A DNA stretch of 64,000 nt from NCBI GenBank assembly GCA_963575645.1, contig OY754466.1:18392001-18456000 (forward strand). Reading direction: 5' to 3'. This document shows, piece by piece, positions 40,330 to 52,196 of this stretch. The notes beneath the pieces were generated by a model, which searched no databases, was not told the origin of the DNA, and was given only the letters and a program-made list of their open reading frames with translations. Numbering within the stretch: position 1 is the stretch's first letter; every line of letters starts with the position of its first letter. This DNA comes from Xanthostigma xanthostigma. Its lineage: Eukaryota > Arthropoda > Insecta > Raphidioptera > Raphidiidae. The position numbers and the translations under genes were made by a program.

Positions 40330-40805
40330 TAAAAGGAAACCGTGACCGAAGACTGACTGATATATCAACGCACAGCTCACACCACTGGACGGATTGGGCT
40401 GAAATTTGGCACATAGATAATTATTATGCCGTAGGCATCCACTAAGAGCGGATTTTTGAAAATTCAAACCCTAAAAGGGTGTAACGGGGGTTCAAAATTT
40501 ACATGAAGAAATCACATAAGACAGATGTATCAATTCGAAAATGCGCAGCATTACTCCTGTCAACAAATAAATAAACACGTGTTTCGTGCTTTTGCAAAAA
40601 CAACCCCTTAAGAGGCAGAAGAGAGGTAACTCGACATGGGCGTCATTTTCAAGGTTTGTCAGGACGTTGATTACGTGAATGTCATCAATTCTGAAATTTA
40701 TTAGGGGGCCTTACGTCGAGAAAGGAGTAACTATGTCAAATAATGGGAATGCATCGGTGTTTCGTCTCAATCTCGTGTGAAGCCGCGGGTAACTGCTACT
40801 TATAT
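40330..40805 (-). mobile_element. RTE-type LINE 3' end, antisense copy
   Basis: Read on the - strand it begins TAGCAGTTACCCGCGGCTTC and ends ATCAGTCAGTCTTCGGTCAC with CCTTTTATATATA. Such GC-rich heads and AT tails are usual for RTE 3' fragments. Same general type as 11636-12296. Confidence 0.55.
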
Positions 40806-40894
40806 ATACGGAGCACACATTTATTCGTAAGGGACAATTTTTGCACAGCTCACGAAGTTTAAAGTCGATGGAAATCATAAACTAATCATATACT

Positions 40895-41255
40895 TTTATT
40901 CTATACCGAGCATAGGAATAAAATCGCATTCGAACCATTAGGGTGCAAACATATACTTCTGTCTTTTTTTACGCCGTAAGCACCAGGAGGGCAAAACAAG
41001 CACGGAGAACCCAGCTCAAAAATTTCTAATTTTCCCCCTTCTGGGCCAAAAGCTGGGTACGCCCATGTTAACGTCATAGAAAAAGACACAGTTTTTGAAA
41101 CAGAGATACTTTATTCAGATTGAATGCAAGTACATCAACCAACCCTTATCATCAGAAAAATCAGGGAATTACATCGAAGAAAGAGACGCAGATATATTTT
41201 CGATAAGCTTTGTTGCGTACACACACCGCACATTGAGTAGATAGACAATGATTCA
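40895..41255. repeat. Dispersed repeat family B, copy 3, with an insert
   Basis: The left part (ACCGAGCATAGGAATAAAAT to TTTTTTTACGCCGTAAG) and right part (GACGCAGATATATTTTCGAT to GATAGACAATG) are split by about 41000-41140. This insert contains CCAGCTCAAAAATTTCTAAT and GGGTACGCCCATG, also seen near 34110-34420. Confidence 0.5.
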
Positions 41256-41259
41256 TATA

Positions 41260-42466
41260 TATTCAAAGCAATGGCACGTCAATCCGGTGTCGGAGAGGCA
41301 ACCGGATGGCGAGTGGTAATCTGGGCCTATGAGTAGTGCAGAACCCCCTGGTAGCGGCCAAAGTGACCCCAAATGGACGGGGGCGGCGATATGGGGGTGG
41401 GGCAAAATCGAAAAATTTCTGAAAAGGCAACCGGATAAAAATGCGGTTGCATTGAAGGAAATACCCTAATTATATAATAAATTTTTTTTGCCATCCGAAA
41501 CACGCGGGCCGTTTTTGCACTAGCGAATAAAAAAAAAATAAAAAAAAAACTGAAAAGGCAACCGCTTCAAAATTAGTGAGCATACTTATTGACACCACCA
41601 AACGTTGGAAAAAAATTGCCATCCGATCCTGATGGGCAGTTTCGGAGAAACAACCCCTCAAAGTCGCCGAAAAACCCTTTTTTTCGATTTTTTCAACAAT
41701 AAGTAAAAAAAACACATTAAAAATTGTTCAAATCGGATGGCATTCGAAATTTATACTGTCCTAAGTACAAATAAAAGTGTGTATCAATGCCATCCCATTT
41801 CGATTAAATTTACCCCTATTTAGCCACCCCCAAAACTCATGAAAATAACAATTTTATGCAGCGTATGGCATTATTTTCATTGTTATTGAGTCTTGGGGGT
41901 TGGCTAAATAGGGGTAAATTTAATCGAAATCGGATGGCATTGATACACACTATTATTTGTACTTAGGACAGTATAAATTTCGAATGCCATCCGATTTGAA
42001 CAATTTTTAATGTGTTTTTTTTACTTATTGTTGAAAAAATCGAAAAAAATGGTTTTTCGGCGACTTTGAGGGGTTGTTTCTCCGAAACTGCCCATCAGGA
42101 TCGGATGGCAATTTTTTTCCAACGTTTGGTGGTGTCAATAGGTATGCTCACTAATTTTGAAGCGGTTGCCTTTTCAGTTTTTTTTTTATTTTTTTTTATT
42201 CGCTAGTGCAAAAACGGCCCGCGTGTTTCGGATGGCAAAAAAAATTTATTATATAATTAGGGTATTTCCTTCAATGCAACCGCATTTTTATCCGGTTGCC
42301 TTTTCAGAAATTTTTCGATTTTGCCCCACCCCCATATCGCCGCCCCCGTCCATTTGGGGTCACTTTGGCCGCTACCAGAGGGTTCTGCACCACTCATAGG
42401 CCCAGATTACCACTCGCCATCCGGTTGCCTCTCCGACACCGGATTGACGTGCCATTGCTTTGAATA
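41260..42466. repeat. 1.2-kb long palindrome with iterated GGATGGCA and GGCAACCG words
   Basis: The arms mirror each other from TATTCAAAGCAATGGCACGT at 41260 to ACGTGCCATTGCTTTGAATA at 42466, centred near 41863 with a spacer of roughly 30 bp, and differ at few positions. Each arm holds the words GGATGGC/GCCATCC and GGCAACCG/CGGTTGCC about eight times in all, at spacings of about 60-130 bp. Frames of 60-80 codons occur in both arms as mirror images. No clear target duplication. It lies about 4.8 kb upstream of the Nim1 start. Confidence 0.85.
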
Positions 42467-42892
42467 ATAGGTTATTATTAAAAATATGAAACTAATAGTG
42501 AATCGTAACCTACAAAGTTCAATTTCTCTCAAGAACGGACTGCTGACTGTATATTGATTCAACCGTCAACGGAGCTTTTATTGTATTCTTTTCTTTAGAC
42601 AGGTAAAAGACAGACCCATGCACGCACCTATACGAATATATAAAATATAAATATAGATAATTACATTTGACATTAGATTCTTTGTAATATAAAAATCGAT
42701 TTCCTATATCTAGGTCGACATTTTTAGAATGTTTTTCGTATTTAAACGCTTTGTACTCGTGTCAGGGCCGTATTTAGGTTTCGATAGAAAAATGGATGTT
42801 TGATGAGGTGATCCTGTTAATTAAAATTTTTATCAGTTCAATATTTGGTATTGGGTATGCAAATATTTAAGAGGTCATTTAAACAAAAAAAA

Positions 42893-43098
42893 ATGGTTGT
42901 CTGTAAAGTCGGTTTACGGACGATAGTTTTACGTGATAACGTATTCCGCTCGAATATCATATTTAATAATACATAACCTAAATTTTAGTAGCTGTCAAAC
43001 TTGAACCGATCGTGCGCGGAACGTGACACATTCCGGAACGTGACACTTTTTCGTGCATGCTGCCGGTGTTTCATCAATTTATAAGACGTTATCACGTC
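42893..43098 (+). repeat. Dispersed repeat family A, short copy
   Basis: Runs from ATGGTTGTCTGTAAAGTCGG to CATCAATTTATAAGACGTTA with TCACGTCAA, with an inner deletion relative to 7914-8174. Confidence 0.65.
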
Positions 43099-43242
43099 AA
43101 TAAATAAATAAATAAAAAAATATTGTCCATGTAATTTTTATTGAAATATAATAATAAATGAAATTGTATTCTAAGGAAAATGAAATATTTTTTGGACCAT
43201 TATCGACAAGCTTTTTTAAAGTTTTGAAAGAAATTATACACT

Positions 43243-43558
43243 ACTAGCGGCCTGGCCCGGTTTCACTCGTGTGCGATAGATATAATTCTGCAAAATGTAT
43301 TTCGTTTGCGGCCCGGCGTCCAAACTAATAGCTTTGAGCAAATTCTATCGTAACACGATATAGACTACCTTATATAATAAGGATAGTCTCTCTCTCTCCC
43401 TGTTTCTTGCGATAAAAAAAATCAAAAACTATCCTATAGTGTAACCTGAACCAAGCAAGACACATTTACAAAATTTTATTAAAATCGGTTCAGCGGTTTC
43501 GGAGATGAGCGCGGACGAACATCGTGACAACAGATTTTTATATATATAAAGATAAAGA
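43243..43558 (+). mobile_element. RTE-type LINE 3' end
   Basis: Head ACTAGCGGCCTGGCCCGGTT with TCACTCG. Tail AATCGGTTCAGCGGTTTCGG with AGATGAGCGCGGACGAAC and TTTTTATATATATAAAGATA, all typical of RTE-type 3' ends. Confidence 0.6.
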
Positions 43559-43559
43559 T

Positions 43560-44820
43560 TGATAACCATTGAATAAAATAGCTGATCGTATATCTAGGGT
43601 GTAATGAAGTATATTATTGACAATTTGTGACATTATCACGCGTCTCAAAATATTGTTGCAATCTAGATAAATACTGTACTTTTTTGTCCTACTCCTTATA
43701 AAATAGTGGCTTTTGTCTTCATTTCCAGTATTTTCAACCTTGGTTACATTTTACTTGTGTAGCAAACTTAGCTTCTCATAGTAGGTTAGAAGTATGTACA
43801 ATGTATACATTGTACAGTGTATGTAGCCAGCTAAAGTCCAGGGATGTCAGATTAATTTTTCTAAAGGGCCATTTATAAAATTTAGGGTGTGTTGGCGGGA
43901 CAAACTCTAATTTAAAATCTAAAACACATACTAAATTATATTTTTTTTTCTTTAGTTTAAATCAATTTTCATAGATTAATTATTATTATTATTTAATAAA
44001 TTATTATTATTTTTTGAAGAGTAATTAGACGTTAATCAAATATTTAAATTTTAAATCAATTTTCATATAAAGGTAATAAAAAGGGTAAGTTAGCTTGAGC
44101 TTGAGGATCCAGACAACTGAGGTCTCTTGTTTTTTATAAGCTCATTGATGTCAGGTGTCTAAAATCATCACTGGATAGATTCTGGTCGGGGGCTTATTGA
44201 GATGGCTTGAAGGCCGGATAAACGGATAAACGGTGATACACATTGACCGGCAGTGACAGCGCGGGTAAAGACAACGCGAACGATCTGTGTTTTCGTATCG
44301 TCTACAAGAGCCTAGATTCGTGTCCAACTTGCAGTAATATGATATTGAAATTTTCTTTATTATTAAAAATAATAAATTGAGATATTGGATTTTATTGTGG
44401 CGTTTGGCGGGCTATAAAAAATTCGCTTCTCGTCAACGGCCTGCAATTGGTCGTCTTACGACCGGTAAAATACCGATTGAACTAAAAAATCAGCACAACT
44501 TGAGACACAAATAAATTGAATAATTGTAAAACATAAATACATATGTTTTTAAAATATTACAGTCAAATAAAAGTGAATGTGTAAAAACGGGACAGTGCGG
44601 AAGTTGTAAAAATAAATTTTACAGTCGGTCGCTAGTTTCACTAGAAGTTGTGGAATGCTGTTTATTTTAAGAGATAAATCGGTTTTTCCTAAATTCTATT
44701 AATGATCTAATGCACTAATTACTTAAGCATGCAATATAGATGGGACAATGACTACAAACAAATCTAATTCCGTGTTGTTTTAGTAGCTACGCTTATCTTG
44801 CGACTAAAATCGGACCTATT
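43560..44820. other. Intergenic, no feature recognised
   Basis: AT-rich. The words AGTAATTAGACGTTAATCAA at about 44021 recur at 6850, so at least one repeat fragment is present. Confidence 0.35.
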
Positions 44821-44830
44821 CAAATCGAGT

Positions 44831-45729
44831 CAGGGGCGGATCTACTTTTTTCGGGGCCTACGGTGAATTAAGTCTAATGGGGCTCCATTTTTTGTTAGAT
44901 TAAGAATCTTTAAAGTGGAGTTTAAAATTCATTTTTAATAACAAACAAACAAAATCAAAATTGAAACCTGGAGACTTGACCAAATACAGTGTAAGCTCTT
45001 TATAACGGCCTTCGTTATAACGAAAAACTCCTTATAACGTAGCAATTTTTACAATTTGGTTGGTTTACCTTAAAACCCATACATTAATACCCTCTTTATA
45101 GCGCGACGGCCATTCTCTATTACGAAGAAATATGTTCATATTTAGGCGTCCTCAAATATTTACAGACGTAAAGAGGACCATTCTGAACCATCACCATCAA
45201 CAAGCACTTGATGCCGCCAAACTTATTGAAAAATTACTATTATGCAAAACAAATATTGGCATAGCAAAAAACGTCAGGCAAAGTTAACAGGCTATAATGT
45301 GTTTGGAATAAATTAATTAGATGAAATTTGGTTATTTTTCTTTCTTTCCTCCATATAACGAAAAAAAATGCTCGGCCCCTTGAGATTCGTTATAAAGAGG
45401 TTACACTGTAAATAACACTATAAAATAACTCAAAAATAGTCAAAATTCAACCCAAATTTTGCCAAAATTCAGCCCAAAAAATTCATATTAAAAATTGTCA
45501 AAATTCCTACAAAATGTTGTCAAAATTAATCCAAAAACATCGCCATAATTTAACAAAAATATTGTCAAAATTTACCGAAAAAAAAACTGTCAAAAGACAC
45601 CCAAAAAATTGTCAACATTCACCCATGATAATTGATAATCATTAATATAAGTAATCAATTTTTGTAGGCCTTTGACACTTGCGGGCCCAAGATTTAAGCC
45701 CTATTAGTCCCTATGCAGATCCGTCCCTG
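44831..45729. mobile_element. hAT element, 899 bp, with a nested pogo-like element
   Basis: Ends CAGGGGCGGATCTAC and GCAGATCCGTCCCTG. The 8-bp AATCGAGT is duplicated at 44823-44830 and 45730-45737. The right half is made of iterated AAATTGTCAAAATTCA-like words. Nested inside is the TA-flanked element 44987-45408, so the hAT insertion came first. Confidence 0.85.
44987..45408. mobile_element. Pogo/Tigger-like element nested in the hAT element, 422 bp
   Basis: CAGTGTAAGCTCTTTATAAC on the left is mirrored by GTTATAAAGAGGTTACACTG on the right, with TA flanks (44985-44986, 45409-45410). A frame at about 45130-45285 reads HHHQQALDAAKLIEKLLL, which could be a C-terminal relic of a Tigger transposase; that part is weak. 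Confidence 0.8.
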
Positions 45730-45739
45730 AATCGAGTTG

Positions 45740-46364
45740 ATCATTCTGAATACATTTTGTTTTGCTTACTTCTTGTCGTATTTACGTTATTCCTAGTCAA
45801 TTCAAACACAATGTTTAATAATCTTGAAATAATTAATTAATAAATAAATATTTGATAAAAGTGACAGCTGACCCGACATCGTTAGTTCCGTAACTACGCT
45901 AGCGCCGTCAATTCATGGAATTATAGACGGATAAATTTTGGCATGCGATACTTTTATGTTCCAAAAAAATGTATTTGCATTACTACCAATAAAATACCTA
46001 CTTTTCATGTCTGCATAGCACTAGTGCGTAAAGTGAAACAAAAGAAATGCGATTTTACCAATTCCAATAGTAATTTCCCCATCAGCTGACATAATATGAG
46101 CAACAGAGAGAATAAAGTAGGCGTTATTTTCGTAAACAATCCAAATATATACTTATTATGAGGTGAAAATCAGCAGTTTTATAGGAGGTACATGCAAAAA
46201 ATGTAGTATGTATCTCGAATGTAATGATATTATGACTCGAAGGCCTGTAAAAACTCGCTGGTCGCTCGTTTTAACATGATGTCATTTGCTTGTTTAATAC
46301 ATTCATACATGCACTGCCGCCTATAAAATAGCATGAAAGCATTGATACTTCCATTTTTAACACA
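45740..46364. other. Intergenic, one dispersed repeat fragment
   Basis: 46010-46140 (GCACTAGTGCGTAAAGTGAA, AACAAAAGAAATGCGAT, CCAATAGTAATTT) is shared with 32790-32890. No gene seen. Confidence 0.4.
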
Positions 46365-46367
46365 TAA

Positions 46368-46866
46368 AGGTGGCACTTCACATGGCTATTTGTGTTCGCT
46401 ATTGGGTGTTTGTTGTATTTGGCAAAATATATGACGTTTAAGGCAAACATGCAAATAGAAGCAAATACGACCATCCACACATGGCAGTCAAATAACAAAC
46501 ACACAAACCATTTGGCCGCAGAACGCAAGGTTCAAAATTCCAGGAATTTTAGCACTGTTTCATTGTCCCAATTAATTTTCAATAGTAATTGTTCCAGTTC
46601 ACAGCACAGACACAAAAATACTGCACGTCCGTACAGGTTCACGGCGCGTGCGCTTCTGAATATGGTCATTGTGTGGACGGTTTATTTGCCTATTTGACTC
46701 CTTTCATGTGCCTCGAAAAACCGACAAGCGCACGGTAAAGCGTATTTGGTATTGGCCTTATTTGTCCAATAGGCAAATAAGGCCTACACTTTGTCAAATA
46801 GACTGTACACACATGGTAATTGTTTGCCAAATACACAAATACAAATAGCCATGTGAAGTGCCGGCG
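46368..46866. mobile_element. PIF/Harbinger-like MITE, 499 bp
   Basis: Ends AGGTGGCACTTCACATGGCT and AGCCATGTGAAGTGCCGGCG with TAA on both sides (46365-46367, 46867-46869). The arms carry several ATTTGGCAAA/TTTGCCAAAT and CAAATA words. The 81-101 codon frames inside are not genes. Confidence 0.65.
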
Positions 46867-46869
46867 TAA

Positions 46870-47335
46870 CATGACGGTAAAAAAAGTATTGACAAACCAA
46901 TCGGCCATAAAAGAAATTCGCGGAATAACAAACAAGTTTTAAATTTCAACTAATTGTAAATTAATTAGAAACAGACACCGCAAACATGTGTTTTGTGTTC
47001 TATATGCTACAGTTTAAAGTTAATGAGCATCGGCAGTTTCTAAAATATCACAGATTTAAGTTATTGCACGCAACATACAAAAACAAGACTGTGACAATTC
47101 ATATTTTGTTTTGTCACATGCTGTCAGTGAAACTGAAATGTTATGACGTCAAGAAATGAACACTGTTTTTAGTTCGAATAGTTTTGCGTCATTAAATATG
47201 CAAATTACTAGCCAGGTGTACTATCATTAATATTAAAACAGGTGAACTTATTATTATTAATTTCTTGTTTCAAATTTGTTTTAATATAATAATTTCTTAT
47301 AACTTTCTTTCTTTCAATATAAAGTAACTGATTAT
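46870..47335. other. Intergenic, nothing recognised
   Basis: AT-rich, with no open frame of note and no repeat shared with the rest of the window. Confidence 0.4.
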
Positions 47336-47370
47336 TCTAATTGACCCTACGTCCAGGTCTTCCGCTAAAT

Positions 47371-48090
47371 AAAATTAGTCCGCCATCTTTAGAAGTCCGC
47401 CATATTGGATTTAGAGTGACGTCACTTTATTTTTCGAGTTATTCTCAGCAAGCCCTTTCATTTGATACCCATATTGTAGGAAAGCATAATAAAATTAGTC
47501 CGCCATCTTTAGAAGTCCGCCATATTGGATTTAGAGTGACGTCACTTTATTTTTCGAGTTATTTTCAGCAAGCCCTTTCATTTGATACCCATATTGTAGG
47601 AAAGCATAATAAAATTAGTCTGCCATCTTTAGAAGTCCGCCATATAAGATTTAGAGTGACGTCACACAGCTAACCATGCATTGTCATTCAAACTAAACGT
47701 GTATACAAATTTTCATCTCAATCGGTTGATGATATCTGCTTCAAAATTACCGAAGGCATTTCCGCCATCTTTAGAAGTCCGCCGTATTGGATTTAGAGTG
47801 ACGTCACACAGCTAACCATGCATTGTCATTAAAACTAAACGTGTATACAAATTTTCATCTCAATCGGTTGATGATATCTGCTTCAAAATTACCGAAGGCA
47901 TTCTGGTCGCTCACTTAGTAACGTCAGGAACGTTAGGAACGGTAGGCGTTACACTTTTTCGTGCATGCAGCCGGTGTTTCATCTTTTTTTTTTTTTTTTT
48001 TTTATTTACATAGGTGGGTCGACAGCTAGGTCATTCATCTTTTTATTTTGACGTGATTCATCAATTTATAAGACGTTATCACGTCAAAAC
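47371..48090 (+). repeat. Family A copy with an expanded 119-bp tandem block
   Basis: AAAATTAGTCCGCCATCTTT with AGAAGTCCGCCATATTGG begins at about 47371, 47490 and 47609; the third unit runs into a longer block (GTCACACAGCTAACCATGCA, CAATCGGTTGATGATATCTG) that is itself present twice. The copy ends in AAGACGTTATCACGTCAA. A T18 run with a short insert (47985-48045) interrupts it. Confidence 0.75.
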
Positions 48091-48231
48091 GTGTGAGCCT
48101 CATCCACATAAGCTAACGGGGAAAGTGAAGCTTTTTCACCACGTTTTAACTCGTTTTCTTGTGTGTCTGTCCGAGTGGACAGATCCACAATGTATAATTC
48201 ATTCTTACTTGTTTATCGTTGTAAGGCACAT

Positions 48232-48345
48232 TGGAAAATTCTGCAAAATATCAGTAAATGCTTACTGATGTTTTTGCAGAATTTTCCAATAACACAAAAT
48301 ATACCTATCACATCCGGGTGAACCAGGCCGGGTCGTTAGATATAT
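48232..48345 (-). mobile_element. RTE-type LINE fragments joined head to head, forming a hairpin
   Basis: TTGGAAAATTCTGCAAAA at 48232 is mirrored by TTTTGCAGAATTTTCCAA, around TTACTGA/TCAGTAA and a four-base loop. The right side continues into CATCCGGGTGAACCAGGCCG, the antisense head of the RTE-type repeat. TTGGAAAATTCTGCAAAA also occurs within the copy at 55788-56395. So the hairpin arose from two copies meeting. Confidence 0.6.
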
Positions 48346-48349
48346 TATA

Positions 48350-50150
48350 TTACATACGTTCGAGCTGAAAGTTAGCTGGCTAAAATGACATAAAAAAATG
48401 TATTAGATTCGGTCGATATTTTTCTTTAACACCGCACCAGCACCAAAAAAAATTGTGAAATAAATTCTTTCAACGACGGTTTCACTGTATAGTGTTATGA
48501 GAGCCGTGGAACAATAGTAGAAACAATAAGATTATAATATTGCTTTGTAAGAATACATATATGAACTATGTAATAATTGCGCAATGTTTTCAATTCAAGT
48601 TCTGATTCCCATAATAAAAGACAAACACACTTTTGAAAAACAAAAACGCAATTGCTCTCATGTGACTTCATTACATCAACACAAAATGCAAATAATAATT
48701 TTGGTGTAATTGTGTATAATTTATCAGTTCCAATTTTTACCATTCCAACCCACAAGTGGCGAATGGTACCTACTACTTAGTTTAGGTCAAAAATCACTTT
48801 TCAAAAATTTTACAATATCTTTTCGTTTTGAGGTCCCACGAATCCAAAAAAACATATTTTTTGAAAAATTCTGTACGTCTGTTTGTCTGTGAGCACGATA
48901 CAGGTCAGACGGATGAACAGATTGAAACCAAATTTTTGGGAGGATGTTTAGTATGCAATTGTTTTTGGAAAAAATCGGCGCATATGCAGAAGAAATATAT
49001 GCTATAACGTCTTATTATTCTATTTATTTTTTCAAAAAAGTTTCGTTAAATTTTTTTTAAACTTTATAGTTTCGGAAATAGTTTAAAAAAAATCAACTGT
49101 TCTTTTGTCTTATAGATCTGTCAGAAATAAACTAGTTAAGCATGCTTCGATTAATTTTTACTTGGCGTGAAATTATGTAGGTAACCATGGCAACGAATAG
49201 CAAATACCATATTGAATACTAGCCAATACCCGCGTCATCTCACGCGATATCAGAAATTTTGAAGTTGGAATGCGCCCAATTGGCTGGAATTTTTTAAAGT
49301 GAATTAGTAGGTCTCGATATTTTTTCAAGTTATGTATCTACCTAAATAAAAAAAAATACAAATAAAAAACTTTGATAGTAAAGATTAATAGGAAAATAGC
49401 CAATAAATACACAGATGGTATAAAAAAAATGAAAAAAACTTTGTAATCTTTTTTTAAATATATATTTTGTCACCAACTGCCTAATTATTTAGATTTAGTA
49501 CGAATGAATATTTTTAACTTATTATTATTTTTAGTAAAATATATTTTCACAATTTCTTTTCGGAAAATATATTATGTAGGTATAGGTACAGAAAAATAAT
49601 AATGCTGTTATCTTAAAAGAAAATAATGTGTTATAAGTAACAAACATTTGACAGTAAGCATTCTGCTTATAGTGCCCACAGAAATCTTTTCGAATAGCAC
49701 AAGATATGTTTTAAGCAAGCGTATATATTAAATATGTTTTGTCTTAAAAAAAAAACGATTTCGTTTTGATAGTTTATAAATTATATTGGTCTTTTAGTTT
49801 TAAAAATAGAATCAAACGTCATTAGAGTTGTTTGGCGCGAAACTACTATATTATTATAATTACTACTTGAAAAACTTAGTAAGCGATATTAAAAGTGTTT
49901 TGATATATTTTTAAATCGCAAGCTTCGTTTACATTGTGATCAAATATATTCTGGGATGCGTGAAGCGATGCCGGTATCTATACGGCATTTCCACGACACC
50001 TAGTTATTACAAGCCCTCAGTTTGCACGTACTATCCAAAAACAGGCAAATGTAGGTGTTTAAAAAAGTTTAAAAAAAGCTTCATAAGTATCTTTAAAAAC
50101 AGTCACTAATAATAATAAAGTTTTGAGGTTGGCGCCAATTTAGTATAGTT
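48350..50150. other. Intergenic, mostly unrecognised
   Basis: 48780-48960 is a repeat fragment related to 30600-30760. The rest is AT-rich with short runs; no gene seen. Confidence 0.4.
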
Positions 50151-50154
50151 TTTT

Positions 50155-50181
50155 AGATAGATAGATAGATAGATAGATAGA
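50155..50181. repeat. TAGA microsatellite
   Basis: About six TAGA units, followed by GATCTTTATTTTGTTGGTAC. On the - strand this reads as the AATAAAGAT plus (CTAT)n tail of a LINE, so it may be a LINE end. Confidence 0.8.
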
Positions 50182-50279
50182 GATCTTTATTTTGTTGGTA
50201 CAATTAATGTACATAAATAGCGTCAACACAAAAACAATTAATTATAAAAACTCGTTCAATCTGAAGTGGAACTTTTATA

Positions 50280-50907
50280 CAGTGTGGCCACTTAAGTGTG
50301 CAACATATGGGAAAATTTTTAATTAAATCCACAACCAAAACACAAATATTTCCAAAAGCTGGTGCATGTTCGATAATCATTTTAGGTGCTCTTAGAATTG
50401 TTGAAACTCAAACAGCATACAGGGTGGATCAAAAAATATAAAAATTGTACAAGAGTAAAGTGCCCTTATTTCAAAAAATAAAGCGAAATGTTATAAGAAA
50501 AAGATGTTTAGAATTAAAAGTTATGCCCAAATACCACAACATGGCCTTCTAAGAAAAAAAATTGTTTTTTTTTGAAAACCAAAATTATTATTTTTTTGAA
50601 AAATTTTTTTATACTTACTTTAAACACACTAATAAATTATTGAAAATCAAATCAATTTCGCATAACTTTGTTTAAATTCAGGCATATTTGTAAAATTAAC
50701 TTAGATTTTTAATTTTTTATGGAATCACAAACTTTATGTTTGTTGCAACGATATTAAACACCCTGTATGCTGTTTGAGTTTCAACAATTCTAAAAGCACC
50801 TAAAATGATTATCGGACATGCACCAACTTTTGGCAATATTTGTATTTTGGTTGTGCATTTAATTAAAAATTTTCCCATATGTTGCACACTTAAGTGACCA
50901 TACACTG
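50280..50907. mobile_element. Tc1/mariner-like MITE family M1, copy 2
   Basis: Ends CAGTGTGGCCACTTAAGTGT and (inverted) ACACTTAAGTGACCATACAC, TG. TA precedes the left end; the right TA has been lost. About 90% or more alike to 19111-19734 by eye. Confidence 0.8.
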
Positions 50908-51416
50908 CAGACGAGCTACGGAGATAAATTGCCCTAGATCAGACGAAACGTGAAATGATTCCTCAATCGGCAGATGAGAGAAAAGAGTGGGAGAATCGTT
51001 TCTACTATCTCTGTCAAAGCGTTTTCTCTAAAAGTTAATATTTTCATTTTTGGCCAAACATGAGGTGAATTGGCATACAAAACGCGCCAAGATATACTAA
51101 AATCGGTTCAGTAGCTGCGGAGATTAACTGTCGGCCATTCCTCCTTCCCCTTTTGTTGGATGTAAACTAAAAATCGGTATTTTTGGGAGAGACTGATAGC
51201 TGCTTGAGCAACTGTGTACAGTCGATAGAAAATTTTTAAAAATATTTTTGGAGTTGATTTTTAAAGGTCTAAGAAGTTAAGAAACCCGAAAAAATAAATA
51301 TGTTATTTTGAAAATTTTGAAGTGCACAAGTACCGTAAGGTATTCCGTATTAAATAGAAAAAACATCACCAAAATCGATTCACAAGTAATGGATATATTA
51401 TATGACGTAACATATA

Positions 51417-52194
51417 CAGTGTGTCCCCGGATTGAGTTCACAATAGGTGAGATTGACCAAAAATTTTCGAATTGGAATTTCATATTTTGAGATTCCGCCC
51501 TGCTTGGTCTGAAACTTATTTTTAGTTTACTTTCGATTTTTTTAAATCAAATAAGCCTTTACAGTTGAGCAAAACCTCTTTTCGTTTCAGGTAAAGTAGG
51601 TACCTTTTCCGTTCATAATACGCAAACGGCAAAAGTGTCACTAAGAAAAGTTGTTCACAATGAAAAATTATGGCGTTATACAAATTTTCAGAATGATCGG
51701 CCTACTTTGATAATAGAAGTAGAAAAGAGGAGAAAAATATTTATTATTAACGATTACACGATAAATCCTAGATGAGAAAATAGGGTAATTAGAAATGCTC
51801 AAATTCAAATTTTCACAGTTTATCAAAAAAATAAATTAAACTCCAATTACTCTATTTGGCTTCCTCCACGCGATTGTTTTTCAAACAAAACAAAACAAAA
51901 GCGGATTTTATCAAAGTAGGCCGATCATTCTGAAAATTTGCATAACGCCATAATTTTCCATTGTGAACAACTTTTCTTAGTGACACTTTTGCGTACTATG
52001 AACGGAAAAGGTACTTTACCTGAAACGAAAAAAGGTTTTGCTCAACTGTAAAGGCCTACTTGATGTAAAAAAAATCGAAAGTAAACTAAAAATAAGTTTC
52101 AGACCAAGCAGGGCGGAATCCCAAAATATGAAATTCCAATTCGAAAATTTTTGGTCAATCTCACTTATTGTGAAGTCAATCCGAGGACACACTG
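51417..52194. mobile_element. Tc1/mariner-like MITE family M2, copy 2, 778 bp
   Basis: CAGTGTGTCCCCGGATTGAG against CAATCCGAGGACACACTG, TA on both sides (51415-51416, 52195-52196). It matches 29142-29905 throughout, with small insertions such as GTAG at about 51600. Confidence 0.85.
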
Positions 52195-52196
52195 TA

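Noticed and set aside
40330-40805. CRISPR-like or tandem structure near the repeats at 40-41 kb
   Set aside because: The repeats are dispersed LINE and family B fragments without regular spacers.
41470-42206. Paired frames beginning MFFLLIVEKIEK on opposite strands
   Set aside because: Mirror images from the long palindrome, not two genes.
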